DNA of 16,775 nucleotides from an uncultured Veillonella sp. Its GTDB lineage: Bacteria > Bacillota > Negativicutes > Veillonellales > Veillonellaceae. The position numbers were made by a program, and so were the translations under genes. The stretch lies in contig CAAFUD010000223.1 of the NCBI GenBank assembly GCA_900766125.1, positions 1 to 16,775 of the forward strand, read 5' to 3'. Numbering within the stretch: position 1 is the first letter of the stretch; every line of letters begins with the position of its first letter. The notes beneath the pieces were generated by a model. The model ran no database searches. It had not been told where the DNA came from and worked only from the letters and a program-made list of their open reading frames with translations. Below are positions 1 to 7,964 of this stretch, in pieces.

Positions 1-239
1 GCTTGATTCTGGAAAATAGATACTGAATATGAATCATTTGGTTCTAAAATATCGATAAGATGATGTTTCACACGCTTAAGTTCATCCGCCGATGGTTTAG
101 CGGTACCAATATTGAGTTGTTTATATACTTGGTAAGCATCACCAGAAATAACCTCAGCATGTAGCTGTTCTGCTAAGTCCAAGGTTAGATCTGTTTTGCC
201 TACCGCCGTTGGTCCAACAATGGTAATTAAGGGATTCAC
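1..239 (-). CDS. miaA: tRNA dimethylallyltransferase MiaA, N-terminal part (gene runs off the window)
   Basis: MiaA transfers a dimethylallyl group from DMAPP to N6 of A37 in tRNAs that read UNN codons. The visible 79 residues begin VNPLITIVGPTAVGKTDLT; the GPTAVGKT P-loop is at about residues 9-16. A segment ISGDAYQVYKQLNIGTAKP follows, corresponding to the family's D-S-x-Q-V-Y...DIGTAKP region; here the usual Ser after the Asp is Ala. The family is about 300 residues, so roughly three quarters is missing past position 1. The start is GTG at 239-237: an AAGGAG box lies 5 nt upstream, and the overlapping ATG two bases earlier is followed at once by a stop. The GTG overlaps the TGA of the upstream methyltransferase gene (GTGA, 4 nt), so translation is probably coupled. 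MiaB, which acts on the MiaA product, is encoded earlier in the same operon. Confidence 0.95.
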   Translation of the reverse strand, partial: MNPLITIVGPTAVGKTDLTLDLAEQLHAEVISGDAYQVYKQLNIGTAKPSADELKRVKHHLIDILEPNDSYSVSIFQNQ

Positions 240-1048
240 ATTAACTCCTTCATATATACACCATAGCTTATACGACTATATTTTCCGCCCACCCATTGAT
301 GCGGTGGATAGTTTTTAAAGACCGAACTAAATGGTCGTTCTTTAATAATAACACCATACGTGGCAACGCGCATAGCCTGTGCCATGATTTTATCATCTAT
401 ATGACTTTCCACAGTATGTCCCCGAAGAGGTTTGAATTGAGGACTTTCCTCTACAGGAACTTCAAACATAGGATCAAAATAAATAATATCAATACAATTG
501 TCAGGTAGATTTGGTAAATAGTGTTCAAAGGTATCATGATTTACTTTAATACGTCGCAATGCATTCGTTACACTATCCTCACCATGAATATAATGAGCTA
601 AACCATGACTAGTAGCAAGCCATATAGGTAAAGACCCTTCTAGGCCAGTTATTTGAGCCTGTGGGTAACCATAACTCACTACCATACTGTCACTACCAAG
701 GCCAATTGTACAGTCTAAAAACGTAAATTTATCTCTATTAGATAATCCTTTTTTATCTAATATGACTTGTACCGCATTAACTAGATGATCGCCTTCACCG
801 CGTTGTAAACGCAATATACGCAATTGAGCCATAGACAAATGAAAGGTATGTTGTTGATTTTCTGGGAAATGAATCGTTAATCCAGAACCAGCAAGAACCG
901 CAATATATTCGCATTGATACTTACCGAATAAGGCTGGTATCGATGTTTTACCTCGTTTAATATATGTCATATGCATAGAGGAAGCCAATGCTTTGGCTTC
1001 CTCCTGAATGGCCTCATTAGATTTTTGAGATGTGGTTAGTATATTCAT
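236..1048 (-). CDS. Class I SAM-dependent methyltransferase, RsmJ-like (DUF548 type)
   Basis: A 270-residue protein with a Rossmann methyltransferase core. The SAM-binding motif I is DCTIGLGSD at residues 112-120, and a DPMF motif IV sits at 192-195 after the strand IDIIYF. Both match the RsmJ/YhiQ family, whose E. coli member makes m2G1516 in 16S rRNA (about 250 residues, with DATAGLGRDA and DPMFP). A C-terminal VIIKERPF strand fits the same fold. The first 100 residues are less family-specific. By inference it methylates RNA, but the Firmicutes-type members are not firmly assigned to the RsmJ target, so no symbol is given. The ATG starts 1 nt after the mutL stop (TAATATG) with no good Shine-Dalgarno, so translation probably depends on ribosomes finishing mutL. 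Its TGA overlaps the miaA GTG. Confidence 0.8.
   Translation of the reverse strand: MNILTTSQKSNEAIQEEAKALASSMHMTYIKRGKTSIPALFGKYQCEYIAVLAGSGLTIHFPENQQHTFHLSMAQLRILRLQRGEGDHLVNAVQVILDKKGLSNRDKFTFLDCTIGLGSDSMVVSYGYPQAQITGLEGSLPIWLATSHGLAHYIHGEDSVTNALRRIKVNHDTFEHYLPNLPDNCIDIIYFDPMFEVPVEESPQFKPLRGHTVESHIDDKIMAQAMRVATYGVIIKERPFSSVFKNYPPHQWVGGKYSRISYGVYMKELM
245..250 (-). promoter_or_regulatory. Shine-Dalgarno of miaA
   Basis: AAGGAG sits 5 nt before the GTG codon at 239-237, inside the last codons of the methyltransferase gene. It decides the GTG start, because the neighbouring ATG is followed immediately by TGA. Confidence 0.75.
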
Positions 1049-1049
1049 A

Positions 1050-3113
1050 TTAAGACCGTAAGAATAACTTACCTAATTCATCAGGTGTAAACTTGATTAT
1101 CGTTGGACGACCATGAGGACATACGTACGGTTTCTCTGTACTAAAGAGATCCTCAATTAAGGTAGTCATTTGATACATATTTAAATTATGACCTGCCTTA
1201 ATGGCCCCTCTACAAGATGCATACGCTAGCATTTCATGACGTAACTGAGCCTTAGTAGGCTGTTGGTGTTCGTGTAAGTAAGAAAATACATATTGGAGAA
1301 TTTCAAAAGCCTTTGACTCTACTAAATCTACAGGAGCCCCTACCAATTTGATTTTCGTAGGACCACCTAACTCTACATCAAATCCAAGATCTAGTAAGGT
1401 TTCACGTTCTTCCTCTACCAAATTCATTTCATCATCTGTAGCCTCACTATATTGAGGCACAAGGATAGATTGCATAGGAATGGATTCAGAAGACTTACAA
1501 AGCTTATCATAACGTACACGTTCATGAGCTGCGTGTTGGTCTATTATGTAGAGATCATCACCCTTTTTAGCCAAAATATAACAAGAAGCGACTTGTCCCA
1601 TAGGTAAGAATCCAGAATTTTGAATGGTACGCGCCTCTGTATTTTCTTCACGAATATCTTGAGCTAAAGACTTAAATTTCTCAACGTCTTCCTTCGTATA
1701 ACTAGTATATTCAGTAGGAACAGCATCGAAGCTTTCGTCTGTAAAGGACGACTGTTCATAAGTAGCCTTTGGCGGAGGTGGTGTAAAACCCTTAGTTTTA
1801 AGACTCTCTACAAACTGTGTAGTCTCACCGCGCATGACTTCGTAACCTTTAGTACGGCGACTACCAAATACTTTGTCATAATATACCGCAGTAGCTATAT
1901 GCTCAGCAGACTGCATCTCATCTTGTACAACAGAAGGCGTTCTATACGAATCATACGTACTATTGCCATGATGAGATAAACTACCATATGAACTAGAATT
2001 AGTAACTGTAGCATTCCGGTTAGTATTTACGTCATTACTATTGGTTTCATTATTACGGAAATCAGCTCCATTATTAATTGTGCCATTCATATAAGAAGAT
2101 GATTCTCGTTCGTATCGCTCATGTAGAGGATTATTTAAGGCGTTTAAAATACCATGATAAACAGTTTTAAATATAATCTTATCATCTGAGAATTTTACTT
2201 CACTCTTTCGTGGATGAACGTTAATATCAACCATACCAGCAGGAACAGTAATATTTAGGACCACTAAAGGATGACCGTTTTTAGGTAACAATGCATGGTA
2301 AGCATTATCGATAGCCTTCATTATTGTTTTATCGGAAATAACACGGTTATTAACGATAATAGTTTGCCAAATTCTTGTACTTTTAAGAAGTGTAGGTTTA
2401 CTAACTACACCATCAATATAAATAGAGTCACTTTCATAAGCAACAGTGAAAATATCATCTTTCGTTTTATAGCCATATAATGCGGCTACCGTATCACCAA
2501 TATTGCCGTTTCCAGGCGTAATAATAGCCACACGGTCATCTACGATGAGTTTAAAAGAAATATGTGGGTTACTAAGGGCCAGTTTGCCTACAATATCTTG
2601 AATTTTAGAAGATTCGGTACGCTCTGTTTTCAAGAATTTGCGACGCGCTGGCGTATTATAAAACAAATCTTTAATTTCAATTGTCGTACCAGGTGCCGCA
2701 CCATAAGGAATACAATCGGTGAAAGTACCACCATCTACGGTAATACGAGTGCCCAAATCTGAGTCAGCTTTACGTGTAGTCAAAGAGAAATGAGACACCG
2801 AGGCAATACTAGCCAAAGCCTCACCACGAAAGCCGAGGGATGCTATATCAAATAAATCCTCTACCTGTTGTATTTTAGAGGTAGCATGACGCAAAATTGC
2901 AAGGCGTGCATCTTCCTCTGTCATACCGATACCATTATCAGTAATCCTCATATAAGCTACACCGCCATCGCCGATTTCAACCTCAATATTAGTGGCGGAC
3001 GCATCAATGGAGTTTTCAATGAGCTCTTTAATAACTGATGCGGGACGTTCCACAACTTCGCCAGCAGCTATCTTATTGATTGTGGTTTCATCCAATACAT
3101 GAATGGTTGCCAT
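1050..3113 (-). CDS. mutL: DNA mismatch repair protein MutL (endonuclease type)
   Basis: MutL couples MutS mismatch recognition to strand incision and removal. The GHKL ATPase domain occupies about residues 1-330: IAAGEVVERPASVIKELIEN with the catalytic Glu30 and Asn34, DNGIGM at 59-64, RHATSK at 75-80 and FRGEALASI at 95-103. A linker of about 170 residues (roughly 335-505) is rich in Asn, Ser and Thr, with a PPPP run, and is probably disordered. The C-terminal domain carries metal-site motifs of nicking MutLs: DQHAAHERVRYD at 525-536, SCR near 633-635 and CPHGRP at 665-670, ending FLRS. This implies it nicks DNA itself and needs no MutH. The last acidic position of the DQHA(X)2E(X)4E signature is Asp rather than Glu. 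The start overlaps the mutS stop by one base (TAATG) behind a strong Shine-Dalgarno. Length (687) is normal. Confidence 0.97.
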   Translation of the reverse strand: MATIHVLDETTINKIAAGEVVERPASVIKELIENSIDASATNIEVEIGDGGVAYMRITDNGIGMTEEDARLAILRHATSKIQQVEDLFDIASLGFRGEALASIASVSHFSLTTRKADSDLGTRITVDGGTFTDCIPYGAAPGTTIEIKDLFYNTPARRKFLKTERTESSKIQDIVGKLALSNPHISFKLIVDDRVAIITPGNGNIGDTVAALYGYKTKDDIFTVAYESDSIYIDGVVSKPTLLKSTRIWQTIIVNNRVISDKTIMKAIDNAYHALLPKNGHPLVVLNITVPAGMVDINVHPRKSEVKFSDDKIIFKTVYHGILNALNNPLHERYERESSSYMNGTINNGADFRNNETNSNDVNTNRNATVTNSSSYGSLSHHGNSTYDSYRTPSVVQDEMQSAEHIATAVYYDKVFGSRRTKGYEVMRGETTQFVESLKTKGFTPPPPKATYEQSSFTDESFDAVPTEYTSYTKEDVEKFKSLAQDIREENTEARTIQNSGFLPMGQVASCYILAKKGDDLYIIDQHAAHERVRYDKLCKSSESIPMQSILVPQYSEATDDEMNLVEEERETLLDLGFDVELGGPTKIKLVGAPVDLVESKAFEILQYVFSYLHEHQQPTKAQLRHEMLAYASCRGAIKAGHNLNMYQMTTLIEDLFSTEKPYVCPHGRPTIIKFTPDELGKLFLRS

Positions 3114-5746
3114 TATTTCCCGCCTCCTTTACGAGCCTCCTCTTGTAGTTCATATAATTTATTTAATGCTTCAATCGGTGTCATACTCATTACATCCACT
3201 TCGAGTAAGCTATCGACTACAGAATGAGTAAATAAGTTACCTAGTGAAGAATCACTCACTTGTTTAGTAACTGGCTTCACTACATTATTAAGTTGAGCTC
3301 CCATAACACGATTATTTAAATCACTAGCATCATGACTTTGGTCTTCCAAAGATTCCAAAATTACCTCTGCACGTTTTAACACAGAGTTTGGTAATCCTGC
3401 CAATCTCGCTACATGAATACCATAGCTACGGTCTGCACCACCTCTGATAATGCGGCGCAAGAATGCAACATCCTTACCTTTTTCTTTTACAGCTACAGTG
3501 TAATTCTTTAATTTACTATAGCTTTCTTCTAAACAAATTAGCTCATGGTAATGGGTAGCAAATAATGTCTTGCCGTGAATATGCTTACAAATATGCTCAA
3601 CTACAGCTTGAGCGATACTTAAACCATCAAATGTACTAGTGCCACGACCAATTTCATCTAAGATGATTAAGCTGTTATGTGTAGCATTCTCTAAAATATA
3701 GGCTACCTCTTTCATTTCTACCATGAACGTACTTTGACCAGTAGAAATATCATCACTAGCACCTACACGGGTAAAGATGCGATCCACTGGAGAAATAGAT
3801 GCTTCACGGGCAGGAATAAAGGAGCCTATTTGAGCCATAATCATCAAAATAGCAGCTTGACGCATATATGTTGATTTACCGGCCATATTAGGACCTGTAA
3901 TGAGCAAGAATTCCTCATCATCATGATTTAAAACGATATCATTTGGTACAAAAACTTCACGCTTCAAGAATTTTTCAATTACAGGATGACGACCATCTCG
4001 AATATTGATTTGGCCATTCATTACGATGGTAGGGCAAATATAATTTTCTTCGTAACCTACTAGTGCCAAAGAACACAATACATCAAGCTCAGCAAGAGCA
4101 CGAGCTGTTTCTTGTACATCTTTAATAACAAGTTTTATATCATTTCGCAATTGTTGATATAATTCATGCTCTAAAGCGATTATCTTGTCTTTAGCGCTAA
4201 GAATTTTGATTTCAAATTCCTTTAACTCAGGCGTAATATAACGCTCTGCATTAGCTAAAGTTTGTTTTCGAATAAAGTAATCAGGTACTTGTTCAGATTT
4301 ACTATGGGATACTTCAAAGTAATATCCAAATACCTTATTATAACCAGTTTTAATTTTAGATAAACCAGTAGCCTCTTTAATATCAGCTTCCATCTTAGCT
4401 AGCCATTGCTCACTATTAGTAGCTAAAGAACGTAGTTCATCTAAATCTGGATTGAAACCATCTTTAATAACTCGGCCTTCTTTTAATGTCAATGCTGGTT
4501 GGTCAGCAATAGCACGACATAATAAATTATAAATGTCTTTATGATCTTGTATGCGGTCATTAATAGATGTTAATGCTAAACTTGAGCATGTACCTAATAC
4601 ATTTTTAATATCTGGCAATACTGCTAGAGATTCACGAAGAGCCGTTAAATCTCTAGGTGACACAGAACCTGTTTCTACACGACCTACGATGCGCTCAAAA
4701 TCATAAATACAATCTAATAAGCTACGCATATGAGACCGTTCAGCACCGCGTGTAATAAGTTCTGCTACGGCAGCTTGTCTACGTTGAATTTGATTTACAT
4801 CAGTCAACGGACTTTCAAGCCATTGTTTCAATAGGCGCGCCCCCATTGGTGTCAATGTTCGATCAAGTACATCGAGTAATGTACCTTTTTGACCGCCATC
4901 ACGTAAATTATGGGTAATTTCAAGATGACGTAAGGAAGATGTATCTAAGATTAGACGATTACCTACACTCAATTGATGTACATAGTTAATATGGGAAATT
5001 TCAGACTTAATAATATCCTCTAAATATAAAAGCATATACCCTAATGCTTCCCATACATCCTCTTCCATAAGGCCTAAATCACCAAAGTGAGTAACTGCTT
5101 TTTCCGCTACCTCTCGTTGTGTATGATATGTACTAAATGGAGATAATACAATATTGCTGAATTGATTATCCATAAAGTCTTTTATATCTTGCGGTAATAC
5201 AGTTCCTTCAGGCAATATAATTTCACTTGGACGATACATACTGAGCGCATCAAACATATCACTTCGTTTTTCACAATCAGTAAAACGATGCCAAATAACT
5301 TCCCCAGTAGATACATCTGAAAATACAAGTATCCATGCATCTTTTACCATATAAAATAACGATAAAAAATTGTTTGACCGTGCATCATTGCCATTTTCAG
5401 TCATTACAGTCCCTGGTGTAATGACCTTAATAACGTCACGCTTAACGATGCCTTTAACTGCTTTAGGATCTTCTAATTGTTCACAAATAGCAACCTTATA
5501 ACCTTTTTTTACCAATGTTTCTATATAGCTTTCAGCAGCATGAAAAGGAACGCCACACATCGGTGTGCGTTCCTCATCTCCTGTTGGGCGACCGGTTAAG
5601 GTTATATTAAGTTCACGAGATGCAATTAATGCATCATCATTAAATAATTCATAAAAGTCACCTAACCGAAAGAACAGTAATTCTTCAGAATATCTAGATT
5701 TAATATCTAAATACTGCTCCATCATAGGTGTTTGCTTTTTTGCCAT
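3113..5746 (-). CDS. mutS: DNA mismatch repair protein MutS
   Basis: MutS is the ATP-dependent clamp that recognises base mismatches and small loops. The protein is 877 residues from the start chosen here. The mismatch-wedge Phe-x-Glu motif is in GDFYELF (Phe31, Glu33). The ABC-type ATPase domain has Walker A GPNMAGKST at 618-626, Walker B LIILDEI at 693-699 with Asp697-Glu698, the signature region STGQSTFMVEM before it, and ATHYHEL at 730-736. The C-terminal tail after about 800 contains LGNLF (about 835-839), which might be a beta-clamp contact, then a short helix ending at the stop. An in-frame ATG exists at 5782, but it would overlap miaB by 34 nt and has no Shine-Dalgarno. The ATG at 5746 has AAAAGGGG 5 nt upstream and gives the usual MAKKQTPMMEQY N-terminus. 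The gene follows miaB by 2 nt and overlaps mutL by 1 nt. Confidence 0.97.
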   Translation of the reverse strand: MAKKQTPMMEQYLDIKSRYSEELLFFRLGDFYELFNDDALIASRELNITLTGRPTGDEERTPMCGVPFHAAESYIETLVKKGYKVAICEQLEDPKAVKGIVKRDVIKVITPGTVMTENGNDARSNNFLSLFYMVKDAWILVFSDVSTGEVIWHRFTDCEKRSDMFDALSMYRPSEIILPEGTVLPQDIKDFMDNQFSNIVLSPFSTYHTQREVAEKAVTHFGDLGLMEEDVWEALGYMLLYLEDIIKSEISHINYVHQLSVGNRLILDTSSLRHLEITHNLRDGGQKGTLLDVLDRTLTPMGARLLKQWLESPLTDVNQIQRRQAAVAELITRGAERSHMRSLLDCIYDFERIVGRVETGSVSPRDLTALRESLAVLPDIKNVLGTCSSLALTSINDRIQDHKDIYNLLCRAIADQPALTLKEGRVIKDGFNPDLDELRSLATNSEQWLAKMEADIKEATGLSKIKTGYNKVFGYYFEVSHSKSEQVPDYFIRKQTLANAERYITPELKEFEIKILSAKDKIIALEHELYQQLRNDIKLVIKDVQETARALAELDVLCSLALVGYEENYICPTIVMNGQINIRDGRHPVIEKFLKREVFVPNDIVLNHDDEEFLLITGPNMAGKSTYMRQAAILMIMAQIGSFIPAREASISPVDRIFTRVGASDDISTGQSTFMVEMKEVAYILENATHNSLIILDEIGRGTSTFDGLSIAQAVVEHICKHIHGKTLFATHYHELICLEESYSKLKNYTVAVKEKGKDVAFLRRIIRGGADRSYGIHVARLAGLPNSVLKRAEVILESLEDQSHDASDLNNRVMGAQLNNVVKPVTKQVSDSSLGNLFTHSVVDSLLEVDVMSMTPIEALNKLYELQEEARKGGGK
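3123..3130 (-). promoter_or_regulatory. Shine-Dalgarno of mutL inside the mutS 3' end
   Basis: AAAGGAGG lies 9 nt before the mutL ATG and encodes part of the final Arg-Lys-Gly-Gly-Gly-Lys of MutS. With the TAATG overlap it implies tightly coupled synthesis of MutS and MutL. Confidence 0.75.
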
Positions 5747-5748
5747 AC

Positions 5749-7065
5749 TTACCCCTTTTGTATTGTACCGTAGCAAACCCAAGTTTGTGCTTTATCAATA
5801 TAGGCAGGTACAGTTTCGCCAATTGATAAAGAATCGTCTTTCGGGAATAACACCATTTTATTGCCCGATGTCCGACCAAACCACATATCTTCATCGCGAG
5901 GACTTGGCCCCTCTACAATAATATCAAACACTTGCCCTTCCATAGGTTTATTTAGTTCATAAGAGATTTCATTTTGTACATCCATCAGTGTTTGTAAACG
6001 CACGCGTTTAACCTCTTCTGGAACTTGATCATCCATAGTCGCTGCTGGCGTACCAGAACGTTTAGAATAGATAAACGTATATGCCATATCATAACGAACA
6101 TCTTTTAAGAGTTGTAAAGTAGCTTGGAAATCTTCCTCTGTTTCCCCAGGAAAACCGACAATAATATCTGTAGTAACAACTACATCTTTAATTTTCTCAC
6201 GACAGTAAGAAAGTAGTTCTTTATAATGCTCCACTGTATAATGTCGGTTCATTTTCTTCAAGATACGATCCGAACCAGATTGAATCGGTAAATGTAAATG
6301 AGTAACAATATTAGAAGATCGACCAAGGGCATCTATCATAGATTTAGTCATATCTTGAGGATGACTTGTCATATAACGTATACGTTCAATACCTGGAATA
6401 CCATCGAGAGCGTCCACTAATGTACCAAAATCGGTACCATCTTTAAAATCTAAGCCATAAGAGTTTACATTTTGCCCCAATAAAGTGATCTCTTTAAACC
6501 CTTTTGCCCCTAGTTCGGTTACCTCTTTTACGATGGCCTCTACAGGACGACTAATTTCTCTACCACGAACGTGAGGAACGATGCAGTACGTACAGAACTT
6601 ATTGCATCCATTCATAATAGGTACCCATGCATAAAAGGTACCATTAGGTTTTGCTTCCAATTCTGGCAATACAGAATTATCCATGTCTACATTGATTTGA
6701 TGTGTATGACCTCGTTGTACCTCTTCAATCATTTCATTAATATGTTGAATATTATGAGTACCTAAGACAATATCAATATGTGGAGCGCGCTTAAACATTT
6801 CTGCTTGATTCTTCTGTGCCATGCATCCTGTAACAGCAAGAATCAAGTTTTTATTTTTTCTCTTCAGTCTCATTAGCTCACCTATGCGGCCATAGACTTT
6901 TGTTTCTGCATTCTCACGTACTGCACAAGTATTTAATAATATTAAATCTGCAGTTTCTACGTCCTCTGTAGGTGTATAGCCAACAGATTCTAACTGATGC
7001 GATAAGCGCTCAGAATCAGCAGTATTCATTTGACAACCATAGGTGTAAATATAATAAGACTTCAT
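5749..7065 (-). CDS. miaB: tRNA-2-methylthio-N6-dimethylallyladenosine synthase MiaB
   Basis: A radical-SAM methylthiotransferase that converts i6A37 to ms2i6A37 in tRNA. The 438-residue protein has all three family parts. The N-terminal MTTase domain begins MKSYYIYTYGCQMN with auxiliary-cluster cysteines at 11, 47 (NTCAVRE) and 81 (VTGCMAQ). The radical-SAM core has Cys154, Cys158 and Cys161 in GCNKFCTYC, followed by IVPHVRGRE. A TRAM-like RNA-binding domain lies at about 372-435. Length is normal and no key residue is missing. The ATG at 7065 has AGGAG 5 nt upstream; that box overlaps the TAG stop of the preceding gene, 8 nt away. Its substrate is made by MiaA, encoded further down the same operon, so the two A37 modification steps are co-transcribed around mutS-mutL. 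Confidence 0.97.
   Translation of the reverse strand: MKSYYIYTYGCQMNTADSERLSHQLESVGYTPTEDVETADLILLNTCAVRENAETKVYGRIGELMRLKRKNKNLILAVTGCMAQKNQAEMFKRAPHIDIVLGTHNIQHINEMIEEVQRGHTHQINVDMDNSVLPELEAKPNGTFYAWVPIMNGCNKFCTYCIVPHVRGREISRPVEAIVKEVTELGAKGFKEITLLGQNVNSYGLDFKDGTDFGTLVDALDGIPGIERIRYMTSHPQDMTKSMIDALGRSSNIVTHLHLPIQSGSDRILKKMNRHYTVEHYKELLSYCREKIKDVVVTTDIIVGFPGETEEDFQATLQLLKDVRYDMAYTFIYSKRSGTPAATMDDQVPEEVKRVRLQTLMDVQNEISYELNKPMEGQVFDIIVEGPSPRDEDMWFGRTSGNKMVLFPKDDSLSIGETVPAYIDKAQTWVCYGTIQKG
5752..5759 (-). promoter_or_regulatory. Shine-Dalgarno that sets the mutS start
   Basis: AAAAGGGG, formed by the last Lys-Gly codons of miaB, lies 5 nt before the ATG at 5746. It favours this start over the in-frame ATG at 5782. 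Confidence 0.7.
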
Positions 7066-7073
7066 TCTAACTC

Positions 7074-7949
7074 CTATACTTTAACAATCTTACGTTTTGT
7101 TTCTATAATATTTTTAACTTTTATGGACATCCGTTCAATAGACATGCCTGTAATATATTCGATTTCATTACGAACAGACTTTTGCACCTGTTGCATTAAT
7201 GATTTAACAGGATAACCATGTTCAATAACAACAGCCATATCTACGACTAGACCATTTTGGCCTTTATTACCTTTTTTGAAAGAAATAATACTAGACTCAT
7301 CAACACCAGCTACTTTTTTAAGGCCATTGCGAATCAATTTAATAATTACATCATCATCAAAGGTGAGTCGTCCATAATAACTGAAAGCAGGGCGTACTAC
7401 AGATCGTTCAAAGCCTTCTGACCCAATTTGCCCCAATGTATCTTGGTCTTGTTTTTTTAATGTACGTCGACGCCACATAGTTTTGATTGGATCAATTAAG
7501 TACCCTCTAAAGTGAGGTTTCAATTCCATCGTTGGAACCGGAATAATATGTTTACCTTCTTTTAGACGAGCATGTTGTGCCCTTTCAATTTCTTTAGGCG
7601 TAGCAACGTCCTCAATGCGAATATATCGATCAGGATCTTGCAAGCCTAATGCTTTCGTAATTTTTTTAACCATATTATCGGATGTACCAATAATCATAAG
7701 TTTATTAGGATTGATTTTGTCTAATTGCTCACGTACTGATTTTACTTGCACTTCATCTTGGAAAATGGCACGACGAACAGCTTTTAATCGGCTAGATTCC
7801 TTCTTAGCAGAAAAACCAGCTACAATCTTATTATCGTGAATTAAAATACCATCATCGATAATACATTCAATATTGTTTTCATGAGCAACTACGAGCGCAC
7901 GATGGCTTTTACCAGTGCCACTACTACCTACAAATGCAACGACTTCCAT
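7074..7949 (-). CDS. P-loop NTPase fused to an Asp23/Gls24-like C-terminal domain
   Basis: A 291-residue protein, probably cytoplasmic, with no signal peptide or membrane segment. It begins MEVVAFVGSSGTGKSHRAL, a clear P-loop at residues 8-15. The N-terminal 170 residues look like a nucleotide-binding domain: a strand NKLMIIGTSDNMV, then a conserved-looking HIIPVPTMELKPHFRGYLIDP near 134-154. A basic stretch WRRRTLKKQ follows. The last 110 residues (about 183-286) read as an Asp23/Gls24 (DUF322) domain: FSYYGRLTFDDDVI, then NGLVVDMAVVIEHGYPVKSLMQQVQKSV and a final TGMSIERMSIKVKNI. In monoderm Firmicutes, Asp23-domain proteins are tied to envelope stress; the function of this fusion is not known to me. 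The start at 7949 has TGAGGT 6 nt upstream, whereas the in-frame ATG at 7961 has no such box. It lies between the PHP gene (15 nt) and miaB (8 nt). Confidence 0.75.
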   Translation of the reverse strand: MEVVAFVGSSGTGKSHRALVVAHENNIECIIDDGILIHDNKIVAGFSAKKESSRLKAVRRAIFQDEVQVKSVREQLDKINPNKLMIIGTSDNMVKKITKALGLQDPDRYIRIEDVATPKEIERAQHARLKEGKHIIPVPTMELKPHFRGYLIDPIKTMWRRRTLKKQDQDTLGQIGSEGFERSVVRPAFSYYGRLTFDDDVIIKLIRNGLKKVAGVDESSIISFKKGNKGQNGLVVDMAVVIEHGYPVKSLMQQVQKSVRNEIEYITGMSIERMSIKVKNIIETKRKIVKV

Positions 7950-7954
7950 AGTCA

Positions 7955-7960
7955 ACCTCA
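7955..7960 (-). promoter_or_regulatory. Shine-Dalgarno that sets the start of the P-loop/Asp23-like gene
   Basis: TGAGGT lies about 5-6 nt before the ATG at 7949. It overlaps the alternative in-frame ATG at 7961, which itself has only AT-rich sequence upstream. This supports the shorter protein starting just before the first beta strand of the P-loop domain. Confidence 0.6.
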
Positions 7961-7964
7961 TTAT

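Noticed and set aside
1970..2110. Asn/Ser/Thr-rich MutL segment as a possible insertion or frameshift
   Set aside because: It lies in the naturally variable linker between the ATPase and C-terminal domains; the frame is continuous and both domains are intact.
5747..5782. Longer N-terminus for MutS (12 extra residues)
   Set aside because: It would overlap miaB by 34 nt, lacks a Shine-Dalgarno and is absent from the typical MutS N-terminus; the ATG at 5746 has AAAAGGGG at 5 nt.
5700..5894. Minus-strand open frame of 64 codons spanning the miaB/mutS junction
   Set aside because: It is out of frame with two conserved genes that fully account for the stretch.
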